DNA of 64,000 nucleotides from Phycisphaerales bacterium (lineage in GTDB: Bacteria; Planctomycetota; Phycisphaerae; Phycisphaerales; UBA1924), in the NCBI GenBank assembly GCA_017640485.1, contig JAEPQP010000001.1, positions 41,453 through 105,452 on the forward strand, written 5' to 3'. Under the pieces are notes generated by a model. The model saw nothing but the letters and a program-made list of their open reading frames with translations. It searched no databases and was not told the origin of the DNA. Below are positions 50,932-60,645 of this stretch, in pieces (the first letter of the stretch is position 1; each line of letters begins with the position of its first letter). The translations under genes and the position numbers were made by a program.

Positions 50932-53643
50932 TTACAACGCATCGCGGTCGATCGACGCGACCTCAGCGCTGCTCAGCTTACGCCGACCTCCGGAATACAG
51001 CCCGCGCCGGCGAGGCTTGGGTTCCGCGACGGGCTCTGATGAAGACTTGGATTCAGACTGTGCTTCCTTGGTCGACTTGGATCTTGATCGTGACTTCTTG
51101 GGTTTCTCATTGCCCTTGTCATCGGTCTTCTTATCGCTGTTCTTCTCAGCGACGGGCTCGCCGTTTTTCTCTTCAGTGGATTCAGCCGATCCGGAATCAC
51201 CCTCTGACTTGGATCCGCGCCCACGCCCGCGCCGTCTCCGGCGCTTCTTGCGAGGGGTGCCGTCCTCATTCGTCTCGTTCTCGGCGTGGTCCTTATTGCG
51301 CTCCTCAGAAGAACTCTCCGAAGTGTCCGTGTTCTCGTTCTTGATGTTCTCGCTGTCGTTGGTGGACTCGGTGCTGTCCGACCCTTCGCCTCGGCCGCGT
51401 CCGCGTCTTCTGCGGCGACGCTTCTTCTTGACGGGTTCGCCGTTCTCATCGATCAGCGGCTTGGAGTCATCGATCGGGAGTTCTGCGTTCTCTGCCTGCT
51501 CGGCTTTCTTCGCAAAGTCTTCCGCGAGCTTGAGCACGGTCGACTCATCGCTCTCTTCCTTGAGATCGATCGCCCAGCTCGAATCATCGGTGTCGATCTT
51601 CGACCACTCGACCACATTCGGCTTGGGTTTACTCTTCTTCGTGAGCTTCTCGGTATCGATGTCGTTACCGTTCTTCTCGTACGCGTAGATCGAGAATCGA
51701 TCCATCGGCAGCGCGTCGGAGACACGGACATCGACAGACTTCCCGGATCCAAGCTCCACGCGAATAAGCGCCGATCGCTTCGTTGACAGCAGTTCGGACG
51801 CAACGCGTGGATGGACGACCAGCTCGGCGCGATGCACCGATTTGTGATCCATGATCGCCGCGAGATCACGCAGCGCACCGTCAGCGACCGATCCCGGACG
51901 CTGAACAAGCCCGCGTCCTCGACAGGTCGGACAATCCGCAAAGTGCTGCGATTCCATCGACCCGCGCATCCGCTGGCGCGTCATCTCGAGCAACCCGAAG
52001 TCCGAGATCGGACCAACAGTAGTTTTCGCCCGATCGCGCTTGAGCCGATCGCGGAACCGGTTCTCGATATCACGGCGATGCGATGCGTACCGCATATCGA
52101 TCAAGTCGTTGACGACGAGTCCGCCGAGATCACGCAGACGGATCTGCCTGCAGATCGCGTCGACCGCTTCGAGGTTTGTCTTGTACGCGTTGGTCTCTGC
52201 ATCTTTCGCGCCCCGGCTTTTGCCCGAGTTCACATCAATCGCGACGAGCGCTTCGGTCTGATCGATGACCAAGCGTCCGCCGGACGGGAGCTCGACCTCG
52301 CGTGCGTGGATGTTCTCGATCTGCTTCTCGATGTCGAACGCGTGGAAAATCGGCGCGGTCCCAACATAATGCGCGAGTTTCGCGTGCGAGCGTGGAGCCG
52401 CGATCTTGACGAATCGCGCGACACGCTTGAGCGCCGCTTCTGAGTCGATCACGACGCGATCCATATCCGACGAGAGCAAATCGCGCACAGTACGGACCAG
52501 CAGATCGGATTCGGAGTACAGCAAGCGGGGCTTCTTCCCGCTCTTGCGGCGTTTCTCCATATCCGCCCACAGTCGGTTCAGGTACGCGAGGTCACGCTTG
52601 AGTTCGGTCTTCGTGCGATCAAAGCCCGCGGTCCGCAAGATAAACCCGAACCCCTCAGGGAGATCAAGTCCATTAAGAATGGTCTTCGCGGCTTTCCGCT
52701 TGTCGTCATCCTCTTCCTTGCGCGACACACCCACCTTGTCCATCCCAGGCATCATCACCAGGAAGCGTCCCGGGATCGAGAGATATGAGGTCAGCGAAGG
52801 ACCCTTCGTCCCGACGCCCTCTTTGAGCACCTGAACGATGATTTCCTGTCCGCGCTTCAGACAATCCTGAATCGGTGGACGATCGCGGTGGGGGGTCTTC
52901 TTCCCGACGCGTTCGGTCTTGTCATCGCCCTTCGCGAAGTATTGCGGGTGGATGTCGGAGATGTGCAGGAACCCGTTGAGTTCGGTCCCAAAGTCCACGA
53001 ACGCGGCCTGGATCGACGCTTCGACATTCGTGACCTTACCAACATAAATATTGTTGACACGCGAGACCTTGTTGGTGTTCTCGGAGAACACATCCTCGAG
53101 CTGCCCGTCCTCCACAATCGCGATCCGGCAGTCCTCGCCGGGAACATAGTTCACAATCATCTCGGTGTACGGACGCTTCTCGTCTGCCTTGGATTTCTTG
53201 GTTGACGAAGACTTGGTCGATTTGCTCGAGGTCTTTGAGGCTTTCTTCGAGCTCCGCTTCCGTGTGGTCTTCTTCTTTGAAGCACTGTCGGACTCATCAT
53301 CCGAACCATCATCAGAATCGGAGTCAGCGGACTCTGGTGTCGATTCACCAGCATCATCGCTGGCGCTGACGACCATCTCAGCGTCTTCGGTCCCCTCTTC
53401 GGTAGAGGAGTCGTCGGATTCAGATTCCGCGCTGGCTTTCTTGGTGACCTTCTTCTTGGCCGCTTTCTTCGCAGTCTTCTTTGCGGTTTTTTTCGCGGCT
53501 TTCTTTGTGGTCTTTTTCTTGGTGGCTTTCTTTGCTGCTTTCTTCGTCGTCTTCTTGGTCACTTTCTTTGAAGTGCTTGAGATGGTTTCGGATTCAGATG
53601 ACGCAGCAGCGTCCTTGGGCTCGTCGGCCATGGAGTCGATCAT
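50932..53643 (-). CDS. Ribonuclease E/G family protein with Lys/Ala-rich N-terminal tail and Arg-rich C-terminal tails
   Basis: S1 domain VNNIYVGKVTNVEASIQAAFVDFGTELNGFLHISDI; SGGRLVIDQTEALVAIDVNSGKSRGAKDAETNAYKTNLEA; Zn-link CPTCRGRG. Confidence 0.93.
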   Translation of the reverse strand: MIDSMADEPKDAAASSESETISSTSKKVTKKTTKKAAKKATKKKTTKKAAKKTAKKTAKKAAKKKVTKKASAESESDDSSTEEGTEDAEMVVSASDDAGESTPESADSDSDDGSDDESDSASKKKTTRKRSSKKASKTSSKSTKSSSTKKSKADEKRPYTEMIVNYVPGEDCRIAIVEDGQLEDVFSENTNKVSRVNNIYVGKVTNVEASIQAAFVDFGTELNGFLHISDIHPQYFAKGDDKTERVGKKTPHRDRPPIQDCLKRGQEIIVQVLKEGVGTKGPSLTSYLSIPGRFLVMMPGMDKVGVSRKEEDDDKRKAAKTILNGLDLPEGFGFILRTAGFDRTKTELKRDLAYLNRLWADMEKRRKSGKKPRLLYSESDLLVRTVRDLLSSDMDRVVIDSEAALKRVARFVKIAAPRSHAKLAHYVGTAPIFHAFDIEKQIENIHAREVELPSGGRLVIDQTEALVAIDVNSGKSRGAKDAETNAYKTNLEAVDAICRQIRLRDLGGLVVNDLIDMRYASHRRDIENRFRDRLKRDRAKTTVGPISDFGLLEMTRQRMRGSMESQHFADCPTCRGRGLVQRPGSVADGALRDLAAIMDHKSVHRAELVVHPRVASELLSTKRSALIRVELGSGKSVDVRVSDALPMDRFSIYAYEKNGNDIDTEKLTKKSKPKPNVVEWSKIDTDDSSWAIDLKEESDESTVLKLAEDFAKKAEQAENAELPIDDSKPLIDENGEPVKKKRRRRRRGRGRGEGSDSTESTNDSENIKNENTDTSESSSEERNKDHAENETNEDGTPRKKRRRRRGRGRGSKSEGDSGSAESTEEKNGEPVAEKNSDKKTDDKGNEKPKKSRSRSKSTKEAQSESKSSSEPVAEPKPRRRGLYSGGRRKLSSAEVASIDRDAL

Positions 53644-53947
53644 TGTGAGATTCCTGAGTCGTGTGCGAGCTGAGCGTGTTTGTAGAGTACGGATCGCTTG
53701 ATTGATCGATCATCAGTCGTTGTCTATGCAGCGACAGTTCTCCCACGAAGGAGATCGATTGAATCGAGTTGGTCAGGCGCGTGCGGTTTTTCAAACGCTT
53801 CGCTCGCTCACTGGTTATGCGCGGTGCGTGTCGGGCGATGCCGGAGTGCCATCGGTCGCGGGCGGGCTCGGATCGAGCTCGCACTCTCGCGTGGGCGTTC
53901 TCCCGGCGGCGCTGGTGTGCACACGGCGCGGAGGTTCGGTACGAGGT

Positions 53948-55708
53948 TTATCGAACGGAACGGCCGTCGAAAACCTCGGGGACAATCTTTCTCAGCCGAT
54001 TGAACACATAACTCGATGCTTCGGCTTCGGAATCGAACCCGATCGCTCGTTTAGCGATCCGTTCGCATTTCTTCGAATCCAGCGCCCTGATCGTCCTTTT
54101 GACGAGCGGGAGACTCGATGCGGTTACAGAGAGGGTACGCACGCCCATCCCGATCAGCAACGCGGCAAACGCAGGATCTGCCGCGGATTGACCGCAACAC
54201 GAGACCGGGATCTCGCGTTTGCGTGCCGCTCGAGCGACATCGCGGACCAAGCGGAGCACCGCCGGGTGGATCGGTGTATACAACGACGCGACCCTCTCAT
54301 TGGTTCGGTCCACAGCAAGGGTGTACTGAACCAGGTCATTGGTTCCGACCGAGAAAAAGTCCACTTCTCGCGCAAAAGCCGAGGCCATCAACGCCGCAGC
54401 GGGAACCTCGACCATCATCCCCACATCGATGTTCGGGTTATACTCGACCCCTTCTTCCGCGAGTTCTTCCATCTCCTCATGCAGGAAGTATCGCGCCGAG
54501 CGGAACTCCGTGATGTTGGTGATGAGTGGGAACATAACCTTCACGGGTCCGAACGCGCTCGCTCTGAGGATCGCCCGCAGCTGTGTCCGGAACATCTTCT
54601 GGTTCTGGAGTGAATATCGAATGGATCGCAGACCGAGGAACGGGTTCCGCTCCGGCGTCTCTTCTTGCTTCTGCGTGTATTTGTCGGCACCAAGATCAAT
54701 CGTCCGGATGGTCAGGGGCTTTCCATCGAGCATCTCGATGCAGCGTTTGTACGCGTTGAAGTGGTCTTCCTCAGTCGGAGCCGTCTGACCAGTCAGGTAG
54801 AGGAACTCGGTGCGGAAGAGCCCGACGCCCTGTCCACCCTCGTCCATCAAGTGCGTGATTTCGTCGGCAAACTCGATGTTTCCGAGCAGTTCAATCTCTT
54901 CCCCATCGGTTGTGATCGCGGGAAGCGACGCGAGTTCATGCAGCGAGATCCGCGCCTCCTCGGCCGTCTGGATCATGATCTTGTACTGCTCGATGGTCTC
55001 GTGATCCGGATCCAGGATCACAGTCCCCTTGTTCCCGTCAACGATGATCGTTTGCCCGTCACGCGCCTGCGCCGTGATGTCTTTGGTCCCGACCACCGCA
55101 GGCAACGAAAGCGCGCCAGCAACAATCGCGGTGTGTGAGGTCCGCCCGCCGAGATCAGTGACAAACCCGGTCACATGCTGACGATTGAACCCCGCGGTCT
55201 GCGTCGGGGTCAGGTCACGCGCGACGATGATTGTGTTCTCGGCGACCGCCGCGAGCGAAGCCGCGGATTTCCCGCTGAGCTTGCTCAGCAAACGCGACGC
55301 GAGGTCACGCAGATCATCGACCTTGGACTGGAATGTGGAGTCTGGGTGCTTCGCGAACCGGTCCGCGAGCTTTTTGAGCGTAAAGCTCGTCGCGAACTCC
55401 GGGGTCACATGCTCGGTCTCGATCATGGACCGGATCGGGGTCAGGATCGATGGATCGTTGAGCGCCCCGATATGAAACAAGAAGATCTTCGCGGCTTCCT
55501 CACCCATCTCCCCGGTCGATTCTTCGTGGAGCGCATCGAGGTCCGCGATCGCGGCTCTCCGCGCCAGCTCAAAGCGTTCGAGCTGAGCCGGAGCGTCCTC
55601 CTCGGCGATCTGCTGACGCCCGACCCGAAGTGAGCGGTCCTGCTCCATGAGATAGACGCGTCCAATGACGAGACCTTTGGAGACCGGGATACCTGTGATT
55701 CGATTCAT
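53948..55708 (-). CDS. ptsI: Phosphoenolpyruvate-protein phosphotransferase (PTS enzyme I)
   Basis: GRTSHTAIVAGALSLPAVVG active-site His; GVGLFRTEFLYL; GTNDLVQYTLAVDR. ATG at 55708. Confidence 0.94.
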   Translation of the reverse strand: MNRITGIPVSKGLVIGRVYLMEQDRSLRVGRQQIAEEDAPAQLERFELARRAAIADLDALHEESTGEMGEEAAKIFLFHIGALNDPSILTPIRSMIETEHVTPEFATSFTLKKLADRFAKHPDSTFQSKVDDLRDLASRLLSKLSGKSAASLAAVAENTIIVARDLTPTQTAGFNRQHVTGFVTDLGGRTSHTAIVAGALSLPAVVGTKDITAQARDGQTIIVDGNKGTVILDPDHETIEQYKIMIQTAEEARISLHELASLPAITTDGEEIELLGNIEFADEITHLMDEGGQGVGLFRTEFLYLTGQTAPTEEDHFNAYKRCIEMLDGKPLTIRTIDLGADKYTQKQEETPERNPFLGLRSIRYSLQNQKMFRTQLRAILRASAFGPVKVMFPLITNITEFRSARYFLHEEMEELAEEGVEYNPNIDVGMMVEVPAAALMASAFAREVDFFSVGTNDLVQYTLAVDRTNERVASLYTPIHPAVLRLVRDVARAARKREIPVSCCGQSAADPAFAALLIGMGVRTLSVTASSLPLVKRTIRALDSKKCERIAKRAIGFDSEAEASSYVFNRLRKIVPEVFDGRSVR

Positions 55709-55841
55709 GAAAGCGTGATCGCGTCCTGTTGTCCTGTGGGCTGGGTCCTGTGCATGATCTAATGCCCTGTATATTAGCGCAAAGCATGAGAATTGGTAGA
55801 AGCTATCGGACGCTCGATCGGATTGATGCCCATCTTGGTGC

Positions 55842-55873
55842 TTGACACCCGCCGGAGAATAAAGGACTATACT
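55842..55873 (+). promoter_or_regulatory. Candidate promoter for rho (suboptimal spacing)
   Basis: TTGACA-N20-TATACT in the divergent ptsI/rho intergenic region. Confidence 0.35.
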
Positions 55874-55974
55874 TTGATGTGTCACGAGCAATGTGTGCTC
55901 GACACAGATGTGATCCACCGACTGCGCGAGGCGATCAACTTTCGCCCCCGGCCTCTGGATTTCCGGTTACGAGA

Positions 55975-56006
55975 TTCTGTCTACAGAACTATTCAAAAAG
56001 AATAGT
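55975..56006 (+). promoter_or_regulatory. Two adjacent small hairpins in the rho leader
   Basis: TTCTG-TCTA-CAGAA followed directly by ACTATTC-AAAAA-GAATAGT, ending 8 nt before the ATG at 56015. Confidence 0.5.
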
Positions 56007-56014
56007 GGGTTTGG

Positions 56015-57232
56015 ATGACTATGCTCACAGGCATTCTGGAATGGCCACAGCGCACCGAGGGGCGCGTCCGTATCAACGGCGCTGCCGGGGAAGATCACGC
56101 GATCAACGACGACCCATTTGTCCCTGTTCACTTTGGAGAACAACTCCCGCTGTGCGATGGTCTCCGCGTTGAAGTGGAAGTCGAGATGAAGAAGCCCCGC
56201 CGTCGTCGGCGCGGGAAGAACAGCCGAGGATCCAGCGGCCCGCGCCAACCGCGCCCGGTCGTCGAACGCTTCGTGAGCATCGAGGGGATGACCCCGGAAG
56301 AGTTCGCCAACCGGAAGCAGTTCGAGGATCTGACCTCCATCGATCCCGAGCCGATCATGAATCTGGAATACCCCGGATGCGCCCCGGCGTGCCGACTGAT
56401 CGACATGTTCTGCCCGATCGGTCGCGGGCAGCGCGGGATGATTGTGTCTCCCCCGAAAGCCGGGAAAACGACGCTGCTCAAGGACATCACGACCGGGATC
56501 CTGATCAACCATCCCGATGTCCATGTGATCGCGCTGCTCATCGACGAGCGCCCCGAAGAAGTGACGGACTTTACCCGCGCATTCCAAGGCACCCTCGCGC
56601 AGCGTGAGGGCGAAGCGGAGTGGGACAAGCCCTGGAAACAAGATCAGATCGAGATCATCGCATCGAGCAACGACCATGATGTGAAGCGCCACATCGAGAT
56701 CTCGACCCAGACTCTCGATCGCTGCAAGCGGATGGTCGAGAACGGACAGCATGTCGTCGTGGTCCTCGATTCACTCACCCGACTCGGACGCGCATTCAAC
56801 CGATCCGGGAAGCACGCCAACTCCGGACGCACGCTCTCCGGCGGGATCGACTCCAAAGCGCTCGAAGTCCCCAAGCGGATCTTCGGTGCGGCGCGCAACA
56901 CCGAAGAAGGCGGGTCGCTCACGATCATCGCAACCTGTCTGGTCGATACCGGTTCGCAAGGCGATCAGGTGATCTTCGAAGAGTTCAAGGGGACCGGGAA
57001 CATGGAGCTGATCCTTGACCGCAAGATCGCGGAGAAGCGTTTGTTCCCCGCGATCAACCTCGCCGCGAGCGGGACACGCAAGGACGACAAGCTCATCGGC
57101 GCCGAGCCGCTCAAAACGATCACCGCGCTGCGTCGCCGCATGATGAACATGCCGCCACCCCAGCAGGTCGAGCAGCTCCTCGCGGCACTCGCGCGATTCG
57201 AAACGAACGAAGACCTCGTTGGGAAGTCGTAA
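56015..57232 (+). CDS. rho: Transcription termination factor Rho
   Basis: FCPIGRGQRGMIVSPPKAGKTTLLKDI; SLTRLGRAFN; NSGRTLSGGIDSKALEVPKRIFGAARNTEEGGSLTIIATCLVDTGS. Confidence 0.95.
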   Translation: MTMLTGILEWPQRTEGRVRINGAAGEDHAINDDPFVPVHFGEQLPLCDGLRVEVEVEMKKPRRRRRGKNSRGSSGPRQPRPVVERFVSIEGMTPEEFANRKQFEDLTSIDPEPIMNLEYPGCAPACRLIDMFCPIGRGQRGMIVSPPKAGKTTLLKDITTGILINHPDVHVIALLIDERPEEVTDFTRAFQGTLAQREGEAEWDKPWKQDQIEIIASSNDHDVKRHIEISTQTLDRCKRMVENGQHVVVVLDSLTRLGRAFNRSGKHANSGRTLSGGIDSKALEVPKRIFGAARNTEEGGSLTIIATCLVDTGSQGDQVIFEEFKGTGNMELILDRKIAEKRLFPAINLAASGTRKDDKLIGAEPLKTITALRRRMMNMPPPQQVEQLLAALARFETNEDLVGKS

Positions 57233-57352
57233 CAGTTCATAACAGTCGAAAATCTCCACGCTGACCGGGTTATTTTCCTCTTGGTCAGTGCTCCCCTTTC
57301 GTGTACCCTGTGCGGACACCCCGCATTCACGATTGCATACATACATGGAGAG

Positions 57353-58699
57353 ATGACAATGATGCCGACCCCCGCACGCCTCGCGATGCTCGCGATCCTG
57401 ACTCAATCACCGGCGCTCGCCGAGCTCCCGACCGAATGGACCATCGAGCTCCAATGCCGATCGAGTCTCGACGGCTCGATCCCCGCGTACAACCTCCCGT
57501 TCCCGAGCTCTCTGTCCTCGCAGTATGTCTCGATCGGAGAGCAAGGCGATGTCGCGATCCGCGTGATCCTCGGCGGCGCCGAGGGTGTGTTCTACGGCCA
57601 AGACGGATCGGGCGGGCTCATATTCTCCGCGCCGGCGCCCGTCGATCCGGTCTGGTCCACAACGCTTGATCTCCGCAACTCCATGATCGCGATCGAGCTC
57701 GGAGGATTCGGAGACGGCGCGCAACTCTTCTCCACAGCAGGAGTGCTCCTGGAAGATTTCATTCTTGGTGGATCAGAAGGAATCTCCGGCATCAGCGGTA
57801 TCACGCTCGCCAGCGACGGCGCGGTCTGCTACCGCGGCGACTTCGGATTTGAAGACAAAATCGTCATCGACCAGTTCGTCGATGGATCGCGCATGCAAAC
57901 CAGCATCGCCAACACCTTCTCGGGTGACTATTCGTTCCTCTTTGCGCCGGAAATGAACGACGCGCGTCAGGTTGTGGGGAACACGATCCCCGAAACCGGA
58001 CCATCGCGGCGCATTGTCCGTTTCGACGAGATGGGTGTCGCGACAACAGTCGCCGAGACCGGATCGGGTTGGTCAGGCTTCGTCAACTCAACAGCGATCG
58101 CGCAAAGCGGCGATGTCGCGTTCTCTGCCCGCAGATCGTCCGATTCCCAGTGGGTCGTCAACAAGTGGGACGGATCAACCACCACCCCGATCGCAGCCGG
58201 GGACAACGAGGATATCCAGAACACCTCGCTCGCCAACTTCCCACCCGTGATCAACTCTAACGGATGGGTCGCATTCCGCGCGACCGATGAATCCAACGAC
58301 GCGACCGCGCTCTGGGTTGGAGACGGCCAATCGCTCGTGAAAATCGCTGAGTTTGATCAGATGGTCGAGACCGATCTCGGCATGCTCCCGCTCGGATTCG
58401 ACTTCGGTGGTCTCGACGGCAAGCAAGTGACCAGCGGCGTCGTAGACATCAACGACAACGGGCAGATCGCGTTCAGCGCGTTTCTCCGCAACGGGACAGT
58501 CGGGGTCTTTGTCGCAACACCGGTCGAAGGGTGCGAGCCCGACCTAAACGACGACGATGTGCTGGACTTCTTCGATATCTCAGCGTTCCTCACCGCATAC
58601 GGGAACATGGATCCGATCGCGGACTTCAACAACGACGGCGGATTCGACTTCTTCGACATCAGCGCGTTCCTGACCGCGTTCAGCGCAGGATGCCCGTAA
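57353..58699 (+). CDS. Secreted dockerin-tailed protein
   Basis: Signal peptide; tail LDFFDISAFLTAYGNMDPIADFNNDGGFDFFDISAFLTAFSAGCP. Confidence 0.75.
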   Translation: MTMMPTPARLAMLAILTQSPALAELPTEWTIELQCRSSLDGSIPAYNLPFPSSLSSQYVSIGEQGDVAIRVILGGAEGVFYGQDGSGGLIFSAPAPVDPVWSTTLDLRNSMIAIELGGFGDGAQLFSTAGVLLEDFILGGSEGISGISGITLASDGAVCYRGDFGFEDKIVIDQFVDGSRMQTSIANTFSGDYSFLFAPEMNDARQVVGNTIPETGPSRRIVRFDEMGVATTVAETGSGWSGFVNSTAIAQSGDVAFSARRSSDSQWVVNKWDGSTTTPIAAGDNEDIQNTSLANFPPVINSNGWVAFRATDESNDATALWVGDGQSLVKIAEFDQMVETDLGMLPLGFDFGGLDGKQVTSGVVDINDNGQIAFSAFLRNGTVGVFVATPVEGCEPDLNDDDVLDFFDISAFLTAYGNMDPIADFNNDGGFDFFDISAFLTAFSAGCP

Positions 58700-58701
58700 G
58701 C

Positions 58702-59331
58702 CTATTTCTTGCGTGAGGATTTCTTCTCTTTCGGAAGATGACGACTCATGAACAGCCCGAGATGGAGGAGTTGCTTCCCCTCGCCCGGCCGTGAGTTCTC
58801 GCAGAACTTCCAGATCTCATCGATCATCGAGTTGAGCTTGGCGAGTTGTTTGTCATCTACCCAGACGCTGTGACCGCCGCAGTGGTGATTCCGCTGCTGG
58901 GTGCGCGGATTCACGCCTTTCTCTGAAGCAGCGCGGATGTGCTTGCGCGCCATCTGTCGAGCGAGCGCGTTGGCAAAGTCCGCGTGGTAGTCAAGGTTGT
59001 CTTGGTCGTCCTGGTTGAACCGGGTCCCGATCATCACCGCTTTGGGTCGGTAGAGCTGCTCGTAGCGCTTGCCCATCAATCGGGTACCCGTTTCGTAGAT
59101 CAATCCACACTCGACGAGTTTCTGGATGTGCGGATAAAGCGATGTGCGAGCGCGAGCTGTGAACTCCGCGATTTCCGCCGCGGAGCACTCCCCCAGCGCA
59201 CTCGTCGCGTCGAGCACCTCCCATCGAGCCGGGCTCGCGAGGATTTGCATCGTTTCGATGTCCTCGACAATGAAGAAGGGCAATGTCTCCGGCGCCGAGT
59301 CCGCGTCTGATTTGGGTGCGTTGGTGGTCAT
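58702..59331 (-). CDS. ArsR-like winged-helix transcriptional regulator
   Basis: ASPARWEVLDATSALGECSAAEIAEFTARARTSLYPHIQKLVECGLIYE. ATG at 59331 preceded by AAGGAA. Confidence 0.75.
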   Translation of the reverse strand: MTTNAPKSDADSAPETLPFFIVEDIETMQILASPARWEVLDATSALGECSAAEIAEFTARARTSLYPHIQKLVECGLIYETGTRLMGKRYEQLYRPKAVMIGTRFNQDDQDNLDYHADFANALARQMARKHIRAASEKGVNPRTQQRNHHCGGHSVWVDDKQLAKLNSMIDEIWKFCENSRPGEGKQLLHLGLFMSRHLPKEKKSSRKK

Positions 59332-59596
59332 CGGTTCAGATTCCTTGTTGCGTCTGGAGTGCTCTGGTAGTTCAAGCTCGGCCACTGGAGCAGTACGGAT
59401 CAAGAGCAGCGGTGTTGCCGTACTGTTCAGATTTCTATTCGGTATCAGATCATATCCGTGTCACCGATTTCTTATCCGGACCCTCGAATTCAACAAAAAG
59501 GACTCGCAATTCGGACGCATTCCAGTACACTAGAGCGGGGCACGCGCCATCAAGCGCGTTTGTTGTTGCGGAACTTCTGCAGGAAAGTGATCAAAT

Positions 59597-60586
59597 ATGC
59601 GTATCAAGCTCGCTTCATTGTCGGCCATCATCGGCCTGTGTGCTCTTCCAACCCTCGCCGACGAGGTCATCGTTCAGAATGACAGTCTCACGGCCGGGGA
59701 TCAAGCAACCATCTGCCCATGCTTCGGGGTATCCGAAGAAGCCGCGGTTTGGTTAACCTCTCCCTGCGACGGCGCCATCGTCGGATTCCAGATCTTCTGG
59801 AGATCACAACTCGGCGGCTCCCCAGTCTCGCTCGAGGACTCCGTGATCGTCTATGAAGGCGGATCTTTCCCCAATCCCGGCGCGATCAAAAGCGAACTCC
59901 TCGCACCAGCTCTCCAAGACGGCGGCCTCAACGAGTTCCGCTTTGAAGACGAGAACCAGACCATCCCCATCAATATCCCAGTGACCGCGGGCGAAGAGTT
60001 CGTCCTCTCGCTCAAGTTCTTCAACGCGTCATCGATCCTCGCGCCGAGCATTCTCTTCGATGATTCCGGGATTACCCCCGGAAAAAACGCCGTGAAAGTC
60101 AACGGCAGTCTCTGGCGCTCCGCTGAATCCCTCGGCGTCACCGGTGACTGGATCATCCGCGCGATCATCGATTGCACAGGCGGTCAGATCGGATCCGCGT
60201 GTCTTCAAGACGGCGGCTGCGTGGACAATGTCACTGAAGAAGACGCGATGCTCCTCAACGCGGTCTGGAACGGACCGGGAACCGAGTGCGCATCCCAGCA
60301 ATGTCTTGGTGCGTGCTTTGTGCCTCAGACAGAAACCTGTATCCAGTTCGACAAGACCACCTGTGATCTCGTCGGGGGCGACTGGTTCGGTCCAGGATCA
60401 GAACTCTGCGAGTCTCCATGCCCACCAGACTTTACGATGGACGGCGAGCTCGACTTCTTCGATGTCTCCGCGTTCCTGACCGCGTTCACCAACCAGGACA
60501 CCAGCGCTGACTTCAATGTCGATGGAGAATATGACTTCTTCGACATCTCCGCCTTCCTGACCGCATTCAGTCAGGGATGTCCATAA
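59597..60586 (+). CDS. Secreted dockerin-tailed protein
   Basis: Signal peptide MRIKLASLSAIIGLCALPTLA; Cys-rich region; tail LDFFDVSAFLTAFTNQDTSADFNVDGEYDFFDISAFLTAFSQGCP. Confidence 0.8.
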   Translation: MRIKLASLSAIIGLCALPTLADEVIVQNDSLTAGDQATICPCFGVSEEAAVWLTSPCDGAIVGFQIFWRSQLGGSPVSLEDSVIVYEGGSFPNPGAIKSELLAPALQDGGLNEFRFEDENQTIPINIPVTAGEEFVLSLKFFNASSILAPSILFDDSGITPGKNAVKVNGSLWRSAESLGVTGDWIIRAIIDCTGGQIGSACLQDGGCVDNVTEEDAMLLNAVWNGPGTECASQQCLGACFVPQTETCIQFDKTTCDLVGGDWFGPGSELCESPCPPDFTMDGELDFFDVSAFLTAFTNQDTSADFNVDGEYDFFDISAFLTAFSQGCP

Positions 60587-60645
60587 ACTGAACCAGCACG
60601 CGCAAGCGTGATCGAGTCCCGTGTATCGCACGCTCAGGAGCCACC

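Noticed and set aside
50702-51688. 328-aa Ser/Phe-rich plus-strand ORF
   Set aside because: Antisense to dxr 5' end and the low-complexity RNase E C-terminal tail.
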